From CAZPEV01 sp964585635 (GTDB taxonomy: Bacteria; Zixibacteria; MSB-5A5; GN15; JAAZOE01): DNA of 14,130 nucleotides. The position numbers were made by a program, and so were the translations under genes. The first letter of the stretch is position 1; each line of letters begins with the position of its first letter. The notes beneath the pieces are model-generated. The model did no database searches. It had not been told where the DNA came from and saw nothing but the letters and a program-made list of their open reading frames with translations. The stretch is taken from positions 1 through 14,130 of the forward strand of contig CAZPEV010000080.1 of the NCBI GenBank assembly GCA_964585635.1. Direction: 5' to 3'. Of the stretch, positions 1-7,095 are shown piece after piece.

Positions 1-1693
1 GCAGGGTCCCTTTTTGAACCAGCAGCGTCACGACCGGCCCACGGCCCTTTTCCACCCGGGCCGCGATCACCGCTCCCTGAGCGCGAATCGTGTGGTCGGC
101 CTTCAGCTCCATCATCTGAGCCTGCAACAATACCATCTCCAAAAGGCGGTCGATCCCCAGACCGGTTTTGGCGGAGATCTCGACCATGATCGTTTTGCCG
201 CCCCAGGATTCATCCAGCAGATTGTAATTGGCCAGTTGCTGCCGAACGGCGTCCGGGTTCGCTCCCGGAAGATCCATTTTATTGATAGCGACGATGATGG
301 GGACGCCCGCCGCGCGAGCATGATTGATGGCCTCGATCGTCTGCGGCATGACCGCCTCGGTCGCCGACACGACCAGAATGACAATATCGGTCACCTGAGC
401 GCCGCGGGCGCGCATGGCGGAAAAAGCCTCATGACCGGGAGTATCCAAGAAGGTAACCGTGCCCGCCGATGACGCCACTGAATAGGCGCCGATATGCTGG
501 GTTATTTCGCCCGCCTCGGTCGAGACGATATTCGACTTGCGGATATGATCCAGAAGGGTGGTTTTCCCATGATCAACATGCCCCATAATCGTCACCACCG
601 GCGGCCGCTGCTGCAGGTTGGATTCGACCTCCTCTTCCATGACATCGGTGCCCACCTCTTCCACTTCCGACACGTTGAATCCGAATTCAAGGGCCAACAT
701 CTCGATCGTATCCATATCGAGCCGTTGGTTGATCGATGCCAGCGTGCCGAGTTCCAGGCATTTGCCAACCAATTCCGCGGGTCGTTTGTCCAACACCTTG
801 GCCAACTCCGACAAGGTCATGAATTCGGTGACCTCAACGGTCGGAGCGCTATCGTCGACCACTTCGTCTTCCCTGGTCCGTTTCTTGTATTTTAGCGGAC
901 GCTTGGTTCCGTCAAGGGTAGCCATCGTTTTTTTGAAGGCCAAATTGACAGCCACCTGATCGACCACATGCGTGGCGCGTCCCTTCTTTCCCCGATCCCG
1001 CTTTTTGCGACGTTTGTCGGCCTTGGACACAGCGGCGCTCTGCTGCAACTGCTTTTCTATCTTGCGGGCGGCGTCCGGCGTCACGCTGATGCGCGTAACG
1101 GCTTCGGCCGGCTTTCGCTGCGGGGCCTGAGTCGGACCGGCGGCTCGGGCCGGTTTCGGCAGATGTCCGACGGGGCCTGTTCTCGCAGGAGGACCGACCC
1201 CCGTCGCTCTGATCACTCGGCGCTTCTGCTCCGCTGGCGGAATAACTGTCCTGGCAGTCGGGTGCAGGGGCGCTTCCTTTGGGTGAACCTTGATCTCTTT
1301 CTCTTCAGCAACAGTCTCCAGGGGTGCCTCTTTCTTGGTTTTCGCCAGTTCTATGATCGCGCGTTCTTTGGCCGTCTTCGCAATCTGCGCTTTGCGTTTC
1401 TTGTCTTGCGCCTCCGCCTTTCGCTGCAATGCCGCCTTTTCCGCGTCCTCGCGCCGCTTATGAGCCTCAAGCTCCAAAAGCCGGCGCTTGCGCGCCTCGT
1501 CGTCCTTCTTGACTTCCTCGATCTCGCGTTTGAATTTATTGGCAATTGCCTCAAGCATGTCGTCCGAAGCGATCGACATGTGCGACTTGATCGTAAATCC
1601 CAGTCCGCGCAACACCTTTAGGAGTGCATCACTGGATATCTTGTATTCTTTTGCAATATCATAGATGCGCATGCGGTTCGGTTTAGTATCCAA
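1..1693 (-). CDS. infB: Translation initiation factor IF-2 (3' end cut off by window edge)
   Basis: IF-2 is a GTPase that places initiator fMet-tRNA on the 30S subunit and promotes subunit joining. About 564 residues are visible; the C-terminal domains lie beyond position 1. In order there is an IF2_N-type domain (about 8-55), a long Lys/Arg/Glu-rich then Pro/Ala-rich linker (about 55-280), a second IF2_N-like domain (about 285-345), and the G domain. The G motifs are GHVDHGKT (371-378), DTPGH (417-421), NKMD (471-474) and SAKTG (507-511). I followed the frame by hand across most of the linker and found no break. The chosen start is TTG at 1693, preceded by GGAGG at 1700-1704 with 6 nt spacing; the in-frame ATG at 1672 has no Shine-Dalgarno. 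The gene follows nusA by 72 nt, as the last visible gene of rimP-nusA-infB. The usual intervening ylxR and L7Ae-like genes are absent. Confidence 0.96.
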   Translation of the reverse strand, partial: MDTKPNRMRIYDIAKEYKISSDALLKVLRGLGFTIKSHMSIASDDMLEAIANKFKREIEEVKKDDEARKRRLLELEAHKRREDAEKAALQRKAEAQDKKRKAQIAKTAKERAIIELAKTKKEAPLETVAEEKEIKVHPKEAPLHPTARTVIPPAEQKRRVIRATGVGPPARTGPVGHLPKPARAAGPTQAPQRKPAEAVTRISVTPDAARKIEKQLQQSAAVSKADKRRKKRDRGKKGRATHVVDQVAVNLAFKKTMATLDGTKRPLKYKKRTREDEVVDDSAPTVEVTEFMTLSELAKVLDKRPAELVGKCLELGTLASINQRLDMDTIEMLALEFGFNVSEVEEVGTDVMEEEVESNLQQRPPVVTIMGHVDHGKTTLLDHIRKSNIVSTEAGEITQHIGAYSVASSAGTVTFLDTPGHEAFSAMRARGAQVTDIVILVVSATEAVMPQTIEAINHARAAGVPIIVAINKMDLPGANPDAVRQQLANYNLLDESWGGKTIMVEISAKTGLGIDRLLEMVLLQAQMMELKADHTIRAQGAVIAARVEKGRGPVVTLLVQKGTL

Positions 1694-1699
1694 TGTACG

Positions 1700-1704
1700 C
1701 CTCC
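1700..1704 (-). promoter_or_regulatory. Ribosome binding site that fixes the infB TTG start
   Basis: On the minus strand GGAGG is followed by six bases (CGTACA) and then TTG at 1693. The next in-frame ATG, at 1672, has no purine-rich stretch at the right distance. This favours TTG initiation and adds seven residues before the ATG-encoded Met. Confidence 0.7.
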
Positions 1705-1765
1705 ACCCTAAGCTCGACCTTTGGTCTGGCCATGATCATTCCCTGATCGCCGGATTGGAATACCC

Positions 1766-3187
1766 TCATTCCTTGGCGTTGTCCTTTGCCCGTTCACCTT
1801 CGTTGTCGTCACCGGGTTCCGGGCGGTCAATCTCGCCGGCTTCCTCAGATTCCGCCGTCGCAGGTTCGGCGTCGACGACTTCGGCTGCCGCGCCGGCCAC
1901 GGCCGCCGCTTCCTCTTCTTCGCGGCGCCGCTTCTCTTCGACTTCGATCACATATTCTTGTGCACGGGCAATCAATCGCTCGGCGATCTTCTCGCCGATG
2001 CCTTCAATTTCCATCAAATCCTCGACGGTTGCCTTGGCCAGATCCTGAACGGTGGTGATGTCGGCCTCGACCAGTCGCTCTTCGAGGACGTCGCCGACGC
2101 CGCTCAGCATTCCGATGGGAACCATCATTTCGGCCTCACGGCGCTTCATATTGTTGTAGTCGGTCTCGGACATAATATTGATTTTCCAACCGGTCAGACG
2201 CGAGGCCAGCCGGGCGTTCTGCCCATTCTTGCCGATCGCCAGCGACAACTTGTCGTCCTCGACGGCCACCGTCATGGCCCGCTCATCCAGGAAGACATCC
2301 ATCGTCACCACCTTGGCCGGCGCCAGCGCGCGCGTGACAAACACCTCGGGGTTGGACGTGTACGCGACGATATCGATCCGTTCGTTGCTCAACTCGCGGA
2401 CGATTGACTGCACCCGCACGCCTTTGATCCCGACGCACGCCCCGACTGGATCAATCCGTTCATCGCCCGAATAGACCGCCAACTTGGTGCGTTCACCGGG
2501 CTCGCGGGCCAAGGCCCTGATCTCAATAATCTTTTCAAAGATCTCCGGTACCTCGAGTTCAAAGAGGCGCACGATAAATTCGGTACTGACGCGGGACAAC
2601 ACGATCTGCGGCCCTTTCAGCGACTTCTGCACGTCAATGATAATGGCCCGGATGCGGTCTCCCTGACGGTATTTTTCGCGCGAGATCTGCTCGCGCACGG
2701 GGAGGATCGCCTCGGCCCGGCCGAGGTTGACGATGACGTTTCCTTTGTCGACCTGTTGCACTGAACCGGAGACCAGTTGGCCGACCCGTGAAATGTACTC
2801 GTCGTAGATCCGATCCCGCTCCGCCTCGCGAATGCGCTGAATCAGAATTTGCTTGGCGGAGGCGATGGCGTTGCGACCGAATTCTTCGACGGGATCGATG
2901 AAGATCTCCATCTGATCATCCAGAGCTGCCTCGGGATCAAGCTCACGCGCTTCATCGAGCGATATCTCGGTGACCGGGTCGGTGACCTTCTCCACCACGG
3001 TGCGAAGGGAGATCATGGTCAGTTCCCCCTCCTTCCGTTCAAACTTGAACGACAGGTTGTCGATATAGCCGTACTTCTTGCGTGCGGCCGCCAGGAGACT
3101 GGCCTCGATTGTCTCGATAACCAGGTCCATATCGATATTCTTTTCCCGTGCGATAAGCGTTATCGCTTCCAGTGCGTCAAACCCCAT
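1766..3187 (-). CDS. nusA: Transcription termination/antitermination factor NusA
   Basis: NusA binds RNA polymerase and nascent RNA and modulates pausing, termination and antitermination. The 473-residue protein has the RNAP-binding N-terminal domain (about 1-125), an S1 domain (about 133-200, with the segment GQLVSGSV at its start), KH1 (about 230-280, including GACVGIKGVRVQ) and KH2 (about 310-345, including LAIGKNGQNARLASRLTGW). Two helix-hairpin-helix-like units follow (about 358-412, containing LSGVGDVLEERL and IEGIGEKIAERL). The last 55 or so residues are a low-complexity Glu/Ala-rich tail that is probably disordered. The start ATG has GGAG about nine bases upstream and lies 14 nt after the rimP stop, so the two genes are co-transcribed. 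The HhH region corresponds in position to the C-terminal repeats of E. coli NusA, but the acidic tail is a variable extra. No key motif is missing. Confidence 0.97.
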   Translation of the reverse strand: MGFDALEAITLIAREKNIDMDLVIETIEASLLAAARKKYGYIDNLSFKFERKEGELTMISLRTVVEKVTDPVTEISLDEARELDPEAALDDQMEIFIDPVEEFGRNAIASAKQILIQRIREAERDRIYDEYISRVGQLVSGSVQQVDKGNVIVNLGRAEAILPVREQISREKYRQGDRIRAIIIDVQKSLKGPQIVLSRVSTEFIVRLFELEVPEIFEKIIEIRALAREPGERTKLAVYSGDERIDPVGACVGIKGVRVQSIVRELSNERIDIVAYTSNPEVFVTRALAPAKVVTMDVFLDERAMTVAVEDDKLSLAIGKNGQNARLASRLTGWKINIMSETDYNNMKRREAEMMVPIGMLSGVGDVLEERLVEADITTVQDLAKATVEDLMEIEGIGEKIAERLIARAQEYVIEVEEKRRREEEEAAAVAGAAAEVVDAEPATAESEEAGEIDRPEPGDDNEGERAKDNAKE

Positions 3188-3201
3188 CCGTACGTCTCCG
3201 C

Positions 3202-3651
3202 TTAGATGATTATCCTACCCTGGCGAACCTTGGCAAGCGCAATCTCGACAAGGCCGTCGTCTCGCGACACGATCAGGTTGCCATTCTCAATCCCGGTCAA
3301 ATCCCCTCGGATGAGGTGCTCGCGGCCGTCGTCGACCATCTGTATCTCGACGCATTTGCCGATCCGCCGACGAAAATCGCGGTCGAGGAGCAACGGCCGA
3401 TCGAGACCGGGCGATGAAACCTCGAGGACATAGCCGCCGTCGAACAGATCGGCGATGTCCAGCGCCGTGCCCATCAGGCCCGACATATGCGCGCAGTCGC
3501 CGAGCGTCACCCCATGATCTGCATCCATAAAAACCTGCAGACGGAAATTTCGTTTGAACCGGGATAGCTTTATCTCGACAAGATCATATCCTTCGCCGGC
3601 CAGTATCGGCGTTATGACTTTTTCCACTTCTGTCTTCAAGTCTGTCAACAT
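3202..3651 (-). CDS. rimP: Ribosome maturation factor RimP
   Basis: RimP is a cytoplasmic factor needed for maturation of the 30S subunit. The family signature VSSPGLDRPL is intact, followed by the C-terminal SH3-like beta-barrel domain. Starting at ATG 3651 gives 149 residues beginning MLTDLKTEVEKV, the usual family length and N-terminal helix. An upstream in-frame GTG at 3702 would add 17 residues, but it sits only a few bases after a stable hairpin (3707-3730) and has no Shine-Dalgarno, so I prefer the ATG. GGAG lies rather far (12 nt) before that ATG, so the exact start is uncertain; TTG at 3660 is a third option. It is the first gene of the rimP-nusA-infB operon, 14 nt before nusA. Confidence 0.93.
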   Translation of the reverse strand: MLTDLKTEVEKVITPILAGEGYDLVEIKLSRFKRNFRLQVFMDADHGVTLGDCAHMSGLMGTALDIADLFDGGYVLEVSSPGLDRPLLLDRDFRRRIGKCVEIQMVDDGREHLIRGDLTGIENGNLIVSRDDGLVEIALAKVRQGRIII

Positions 3652-3706
3652 ACCCGTCAAGTACTCCGGCTGGAGTGAGTCGAAGATTAGAGCAAACTCC
3701 ACCTAT

Positions 3707-3730
3707 TGGCCGGAGTCATTCTCCCGGCCA
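3707..3730 (-). promoter_or_regulatory. Strong stem-loop in the rimP leader
   Basis: The 24-base segment folds as TGGCCGG, a bulged G, AG, loop AATGA, CT, CCGGCCA. That is a 9-bp GC-rich stem with one bulge. No T-tract follows, so it is not a simple intrinsic terminator. It lies in the presumed 5' leader of rimP-nusA-infB, about 55 nt before the preferred rimP ATG. Its role (RNA stability or regulation) is inferred, not shown. Confidence 0.5.
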
Positions 3731-3734
3731 AATC

Positions 3735-3755
3735 AAAAAGTGGGATTATCCCCAC
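3735..3755 (-). terminator. Intrinsic terminator downstream of proS
   Basis: On the minus strand GTGGG - GATAAT - CCCAC is followed directly by TTTTT. The stem has only 5 bp but is GC-rich, and the T-tract is immediate. It begins about 50 nt after the proS stop codon. The hairpin also falls just after the predicted transcription start of the rimP operon, so it could form at the 5' end of that transcript. Confidence 0.6.
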
Positions 3756-3767
3756 CTAAAGCTTGGA

Positions 3768-3795
3768 AATATAACAAATTAGCGACTAAAAGCAA
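3768..3795 (-). promoter_or_regulatory. Candidate promoter of the rimP-nusA-infB operon
   Basis: The -35 candidate is TTGCTT (3795-3790), then a 16-nt spacer, then -10 TATATT (3773-3768), on the minus strand. The -10 matches the sigma-70 consensus at five of six positions and the -35 at three of six. The site lies in the short AT-rich gap after proS, the natural place for an operon promoter. The predicted start near 3761 would leave a leader of about 110 nt holding two hairpins. Confidence 0.45.
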
Positions 3796-3805
3796 TGGAA
3801 AAATA

Positions 3806-5521
3806 CTAAATCGCCCGCTCCAGCCACTCCCCTGCAGCCTCAACCGCCCGGCTCAGCGCCAACGCTTCAACCTCTGGTCGACACCGCAATTTTAATTCTA
3901 CTTTCCCATCTGCCAACGACTTATCGCCGATGGCGATCCGCAGCGGAATACCGATCAGATCGGCGTCATTCAGCTTGACCCCGGTCCGCTCCGGGCGATC
4001 ATCATATAATACCTCAAATCCGGCCGCTTGAAGCTCCCGATAGAGCCGCTCGGCCGCCTCCTGCTGAGCCGGTTTGGCTGCGTTCAAGGTCGTCACAATG
4101 ATCTGATAGGGGGCAATCGCTTTGGGCCAGATGATCCCTTTGTCGTCGTGGCATTTTTCGATAGCCGCCTGAGTAGTGCGGGTGATGCCGATCCCGTACG
4201 ATCCCATGATGTACGGCTTTTCCTGCCCTTGCTGATCGAGAAAACTGCCACCGAGCGCTGCGGAGTATTTCGTCCCCAGCATGAAGGTGTTTCCGACCTC
4301 AATACCCAGCGATTGTGCCAGTATCCCCGAACAACGGGGGCACCCCTCGCCGGCCGCCGCATTCTTGATGTCGATGACGGCAGTCGGTTTGAAGTCGCGT
4401 TCGATATTAACATTCAATATATGCGCGTCCTTCTTATTGGCCCCGACCACGAAATTGGTCATCGCCACAACTTCCGGATCGACGACGAGCGGGATAGTAA
4501 GGCCAATCGGGCCGGCAAATCCGACCGGGGCCTTGGTGGTCGCCTCCACGACCTCCGAACCAGCCATCTCAAGCTGAAGACAGCGCAAATGATTTCGGAG
4601 CTTGACCTCGTTTATCTGTCGATCGCCGCGAATCAGCGCCGCCACCGGCCCGCCGTCGGCGATAAGCAGCAATGTCTTGACAAACTTCGTGGCCGGCAGT
4701 CTCAGAAAGGCCGTTATTTCTTCGATCGTGGCCGCATTCGGCGTGGCGACTTCTTGGATCGGTTTCAGTTCCTTGTCCTGCGACGGCGGATTGAGTTCGC
4801 GGAAGATCGCCTTTTCTATGTTGGCGGCATAATCACAGGTATCGCATGAAAGGATAATATTCTCGCCGCCATCGGTCGCGACCGGAACCATGAATTCATG
4901 GGCCGCCTTTCCTCCCATGGCGCCGGTATCCGATTCGACCTTTTTGGCCGGCAGGCCGCACCGCTTGAAAATCTTGAAATAGGCGTCAACCATCTTCTGG
5001 TAAGCAATCTTATGCGCCGCCTCGTCAACGTCAAAGGTATAGGCGTCTTTCATAAGAAACTCCCGCCCGCGCATGAGGCCGAAACGAGGGCGAATCTCAT
5101 CACGGAACTTGGTTTGGATCTGATACAGATTCAGGGGAAGCTGCTTGTAGCTTTTCAGTTCGCCCGCCAAAAGATCGGTGACGACCTCCTCGTGGGTACC
5201 GCCGAGAACCATGTCATGCAGATGGCGGTCCTTCATTCGCATCTGCTCTTTCCCCATCGTCTCCCAGCGGCCCGAGCGCTGCCACAACTCGGCTGGATGC
5301 AGCACCGGCATCAGAATCTCGATGGCGCCGGCGGTGTTCATTTCCTCCCGTACAATCCGCGAGACCTTCTCGATAACCCGTTGCATGAGAGGCAGATAGG
5401 TATATACTCCCGCCGCCAGGCGGCGCATGTATCCCGCCCGCAATAGATACTGGTGGGAAATAAGTTCGGCCTCGGCCGGAACTTCACGCAAGGTCGGTAT
5501 ATAGGTTTGGCTCCAACGCAT
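3806..5521 (-). CDS. proS: Prolyl-tRNA synthetase, bacterial type with editing domain
   Basis: This class II aminoacyl-tRNA synthetase charges tRNA-Pro with proline in the cytoplasm. At 571 residues it has the bacterial layout: catalytic core halves at about 1-235 and 395-465, the inserted YbaK-like editing domain between them (about 245-390), and a C-terminal anticodon-binding domain (about 470-571). Motif 2 is visible as FRDEIRPRFGLMRGREF (139-155) and motif 3 as SYGIGITRT (441-449). Two CxxC pairs (C226/C229 and C394/C397) flank the editing domain; such pairs occur in many bacterial ProRS and may bind zinc. The ATG at 5521 is preceded by AGGCGG with 6 nt spacing. It is transcribed away from tRNA-Arg, probably from its own TTGACA promoter, and ends in an intrinsic terminator before rimP. 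Confidence 0.98.
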   Translation of the reverse strand: MRWSQTYIPTLREVPAEAELISHQYLLRAGYMRRLAAGVYTYLPLMQRVIEKVSRIVREEMNTAGAIEILMPVLHPAELWQRSGRWETMGKEQMRMKDRHLHDMVLGGTHEEVVTDLLAGELKSYKQLPLNLYQIQTKFRDEIRPRFGLMRGREFLMKDAYTFDVDEAAHKIAYQKMVDAYFKIFKRCGLPAKKVESDTGAMGGKAAHEFMVPVATDGGENIILSCDTCDYAANIEKAIFRELNPPSQDKELKPIQEVATPNAATIEEITAFLRLPATKFVKTLLLIADGGPVAALIRGDRQINEVKLRNHLRCLQLEMAGSEVVEATTKAPVGFAGPIGLTIPLVVDPEVVAMTNFVVGANKKDAHILNVNIERDFKPTAVIDIKNAAAGEGCPRCSGILAQSLGIEVGNTFMLGTKYSAALGGSFLDQQGQEKPYIMGSYGIGITRTTQAAIEKCHDDKGIIWPKAIAPYQIIVTTLNAAKPAQQEAAERLYRELQAAGFEVLYDDRPERTGVKLNDADLIGIPLRIAIGDKSLADGKVELKLRCRPEVEALALSRAVEAAGEWLERAI

Positions 5522-5564
5522 CGTTATCCGCCTGTTCGGTCAGATGTCCACAGATAAACGGTAA

Positions 5565-5592
5565 AAGTTAATCGTTTCCGGCGCATTGTCAA
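5565..5592 (-). promoter_or_regulatory. Candidate proS promoter
   Basis: A perfect -35 TTGACA (5592-5587, minus strand) is followed after 16 nt by TAACTT (5570-5565), a weak -10 matching three of six positions. It points at proS, whose ATG is at 5521. The -10 assignment is uncertain. The -35 lies 43 nt from the -35 of the divergent tRNA promoter. Confidence 0.4.
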
Positions 5593-5634
5593 TTTTTTAT
5601 TTGAATCGTTTCGAAAGCGAACTGTTCAAAAGAG

Positions 5635-5664
5635 TTGACAAGCGAGGGACATTTATCGTAACAT
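5635..5664 (+). promoter_or_regulatory. Promoter of tRNA-Arg
   Basis: TTGACA (5635-5640) is a perfect -35, followed by 18 nt and TAACAT (5659-5664) as the -10, four of six consensus positions. The predicted start near 5671 lies about 40 nt upstream of the mature tRNA. That gives a short precursor leader suitable for RNase P processing. Confidence 0.55.
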
Positions 5665-5670
5665 AACAAG

Positions 5671-5692
5671 CGGGAGCCGAGGATGGTTCCCG
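5671..5692 (+). promoter_or_regulatory. Hairpin in the tRNA-Arg precursor leader
   Basis: CGGGAGCC - GAGGAT - GGTTCCCG forms an 8-bp stem (one G-T pair) at the predicted 5' end of the tRNA precursor. There is no T-tract after it. It may simply be a folded leader removed by RNase P. Confidence 0.4.
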
Positions 5693-5711
5693 TATCATTT
5701 TGCACCGGTGT

Positions 5712-5786
5712 GCCCCCGTGGCGTAATGGATAGCGCAACAGCCTCCGGAGCTGTTGGTCCAGGTTCAATTCCTGGCGGGGGTACCA
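5712..5786 (+). tRNA. tRNA-Arg (anticodon CCG)
   Basis: A full cloverleaf can be drawn. The acceptor pairs GCCCCCG with CGGGGGT (first pair G-U), with discriminator A and an encoded CCA. The D stem is GCGT/GCGC, the anticodon stem ACAGC/GCTGT with loop CTCCGGA, and the T arm CCAGG-TTCAATT-CCTGG. Anticodon CCG reads the arginine codon CGG. It is the only gene on the plus strand here and has its own promoter upstream. No convincing terminator is visible just downstream. Confidence 0.97.
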
Positions 5787-5838
5787 ATAATCCCTAAAAT
5801 CTTGGCAATGATATATCGCTTGCATAACGGATAGATAG

Positions 5839-5970
5839 TACTATGGTTCCCTGCATGGGGGGGCAGACGCCAACTGTGACTGCGCTATCAATGTCGGCGA
5901 TGCCGTTTACATCATCAACTATATCTTTAGGGGTCGCCTACCGCCGATATGCCGTCCGTTGTGTTGGTGA
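5839..5970 (+). pseudogene. Orphan dockerin type I repeat fragment
   Basis: In the plus frame from 5839 to the TGA at 5968-5970 the translation contains DANCDCAINVGD followed by AVYIINYIFRG. This matches a type I dockerin half: a calcium loop with Asp/Asn at positions 1, 3, 5, 9 and 12, then the helix. A consensus repeat would have Gly at loop position 6; here it is Cys. Only one of the two expected halves is present. There is no in-frame start codon after the TAG at 5836-5838, no carrier protein, and a run of seven Gs sits just upstream of the loop. I read it as the decayed C-terminal end of a former dockerin-bearing, probably secreted protein. A chance match is unlikely given the ordered ligand pattern and helix. 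Confidence 0.6.
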
Positions 5971-6080
5971 CTAAGTCCCGGCACATCGACACGCTTGCCC
6001 ACCGTAAGATGAAGGCCCCGCTGCCGACGGAACGTTTCATATTACCTGTCAGACGGAGATACGATGAGCAAACGCAGGTG
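5971..6080. other. Intergenic spacer without a recognised gene
   Basis: Between the dockerin-like relic and the 3' end of the EamA gene I see no coding signal, no clear terminator for either side and no repeat. A six-codon plus-strand ORF with a GGAG box (ATG near 6063) is too short to interpret. Confidence 0.4.
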
Positions 6081-6956
6081 TTAGGTGAAGGTTACGATCA
6101 GGGCGCCGGCGACGCCCAAAATGATTCCGATGACCCGCGTTCGACTGATCGGCTCCCGCAAAAACCAGGCGGCAAAAATGAAGACAAAGATATTGCTGGT
6201 CTGATTCAACGACGCCGCAATGGAGGCCTGAGTAAATTTCATTCCAATCAGCCAAAATATCAGCGACAAGTAGGTTCCGACAAACGCCGCGGAGATCGTG
6301 TATTTCCAGCCGGAGCGATGGATTAAGGAACCGACAATCGGCCGCCTTCGAGGATGAAACAGCAGCACCACCGCCAGAACCAGCATGCCGCCCAGCAGGC
6401 GGTATTCGGTCACCCATAAGAGTGGCGAGCGATCCAACAGCGGCTTGACGATGACAAAGCCGACGGCATTGATCCCCATCGCCAAGCCGCCGAAAAGAAT
6501 GCCGAGCCAGAGGTTTTTCCTCCCCAACCGGCTGCTTTCCTGGCGACTGGTGGCGGTTAGGACCGCTGAAATAATCATGACCACACCGAACACTTGCCAA
6601 AAGTTGAGCGACTCATCCAAAAATAACATGGATAATCCGATGATAAACGGGCTGTACAGGCAATCGACGATCGCCGACAGTCCTGCCCCCAGACGGTTCA
6701 GGCTCATAAAGAAGAGCGTATCGGCGACGCCGATTCCCAAGGCGCCGCTGACCAGCAGTAGGAGATATTGATCCGTCCCGGCCGGACGAAACAAAGTCTC
6801 GCCAAAGAGCCACATGGTCGGCAGAATGAGAACCATGGCCACAAAATTCTTGAATAGATTCAGCCCGATCGGGTGAGCCGTCTCACCGCTTTTCTTGAAC
6901 AAGATGACGGCCAGCGACCAGGTGACGGCCGTCACGAGGGCAAAGGTCTCTCCCAT
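6081..6956 (-). CDS. DMT-family permease (EamA domains)
   Basis: This is an integral membrane protein of the drug/metabolite transporter superfamily with two EamA repeats, about ten hydrophobic segments in all. Repeat 1 starts near ETFALVTAVTWSLAVILFKK and repeat 2 near KNLWLGILFGGLAMGINAVG. The first ends with a typical helix containing FGVVMIISAVLTA and the second with RVIGIILGVAGALIV. The substrate cannot be read from sequence; family members export amino acids, metabolites or drugs. ATG at 6956 gives 291 residues with the usual family N-terminus; an in-frame TTG at 7001 would add 15 residues. Neither start has a strong Shine-Dalgarno. The gene lies downstream of the amidase on the same strand but has its own TTGACA/TATACA promoter, so it is probably a separate unit. 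Confidence 0.88.
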   Translation of the reverse strand: MGETFALVTAVTWSLAVILFKKSGETAHPIGLNLFKNFVAMVLILPTMWLFGETLFRPAGTDQYLLLLVSGALGIGVADTLFFMSLNRLGAGLSAIVDCLYSPFIIGLSMLFLDESLNFWQVFGVVMIISAVLTATSRQESSRLGRKNLWLGILFGGLAMGINAVGFVIVKPLLDRSPLLWVTEYRLLGGMLVLAVVLLFHPRRRPIVGSLIHRSGWKYTISAAFVGTYLSLIFWLIGMKFTQASIAASLNQTSNIFVFIFAAWFLREPISRTRVIGIILGVAGALIVTFT

Positions 6957-7039
6957 ATCCGGCAGCGCCAGGGCGATGTGTATCAGCGGAAGGTGCGGCA
7001 ATCTGTTATTCTCGTACTTGAATCCACAACCAAGGCGTT

Positions 7040-7068
7040 TGTATAGCCAATCGCCGTCGTCATGTCAA
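7040..7068 (-). promoter_or_regulatory. Promoter of the EamA permease gene
   Basis: On the minus strand TTGACA (7068-7063), a 17-nt spacer and TATACA (7045-7040) form a near-consensus sigma-70 promoter. The predicted start is near 7033, leaving a leader of about 30 nt to the TTG at 7001 or 77 nt to the ATG at 6956. Confidence 0.6.
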
Positions 7069-7095
7069 CCGTAATATGAGAGGACCGGACGGCAA

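Noticed and set aside
968..1621. Plus-strand 217-codon ORF
   Set aside because: It is the complement of the infB linker region; the minus frame carries IF2 sequence continuous with the G domain, while this ORF shows no domain.
4028..4849. Plus-strand 273-codon ORF
   Set aside because: Shadow of proS on the opposite strand with no domain or ribosome site.
5589..5825. Minus-strand 78-codon ORF across the tRNA
   Set aside because: It is the antisense of tRNA-Arg plus its promoter region; such ORFs are a common artefact of tRNA complements.
5712..6080. tRNA-Arg as an integration site for a mobile element
   Set aside because: I found no second copy of the tRNA 3' end, no integrase and no phage-like gene in the window; the neighbouring dockerin relic alone does not support integration.
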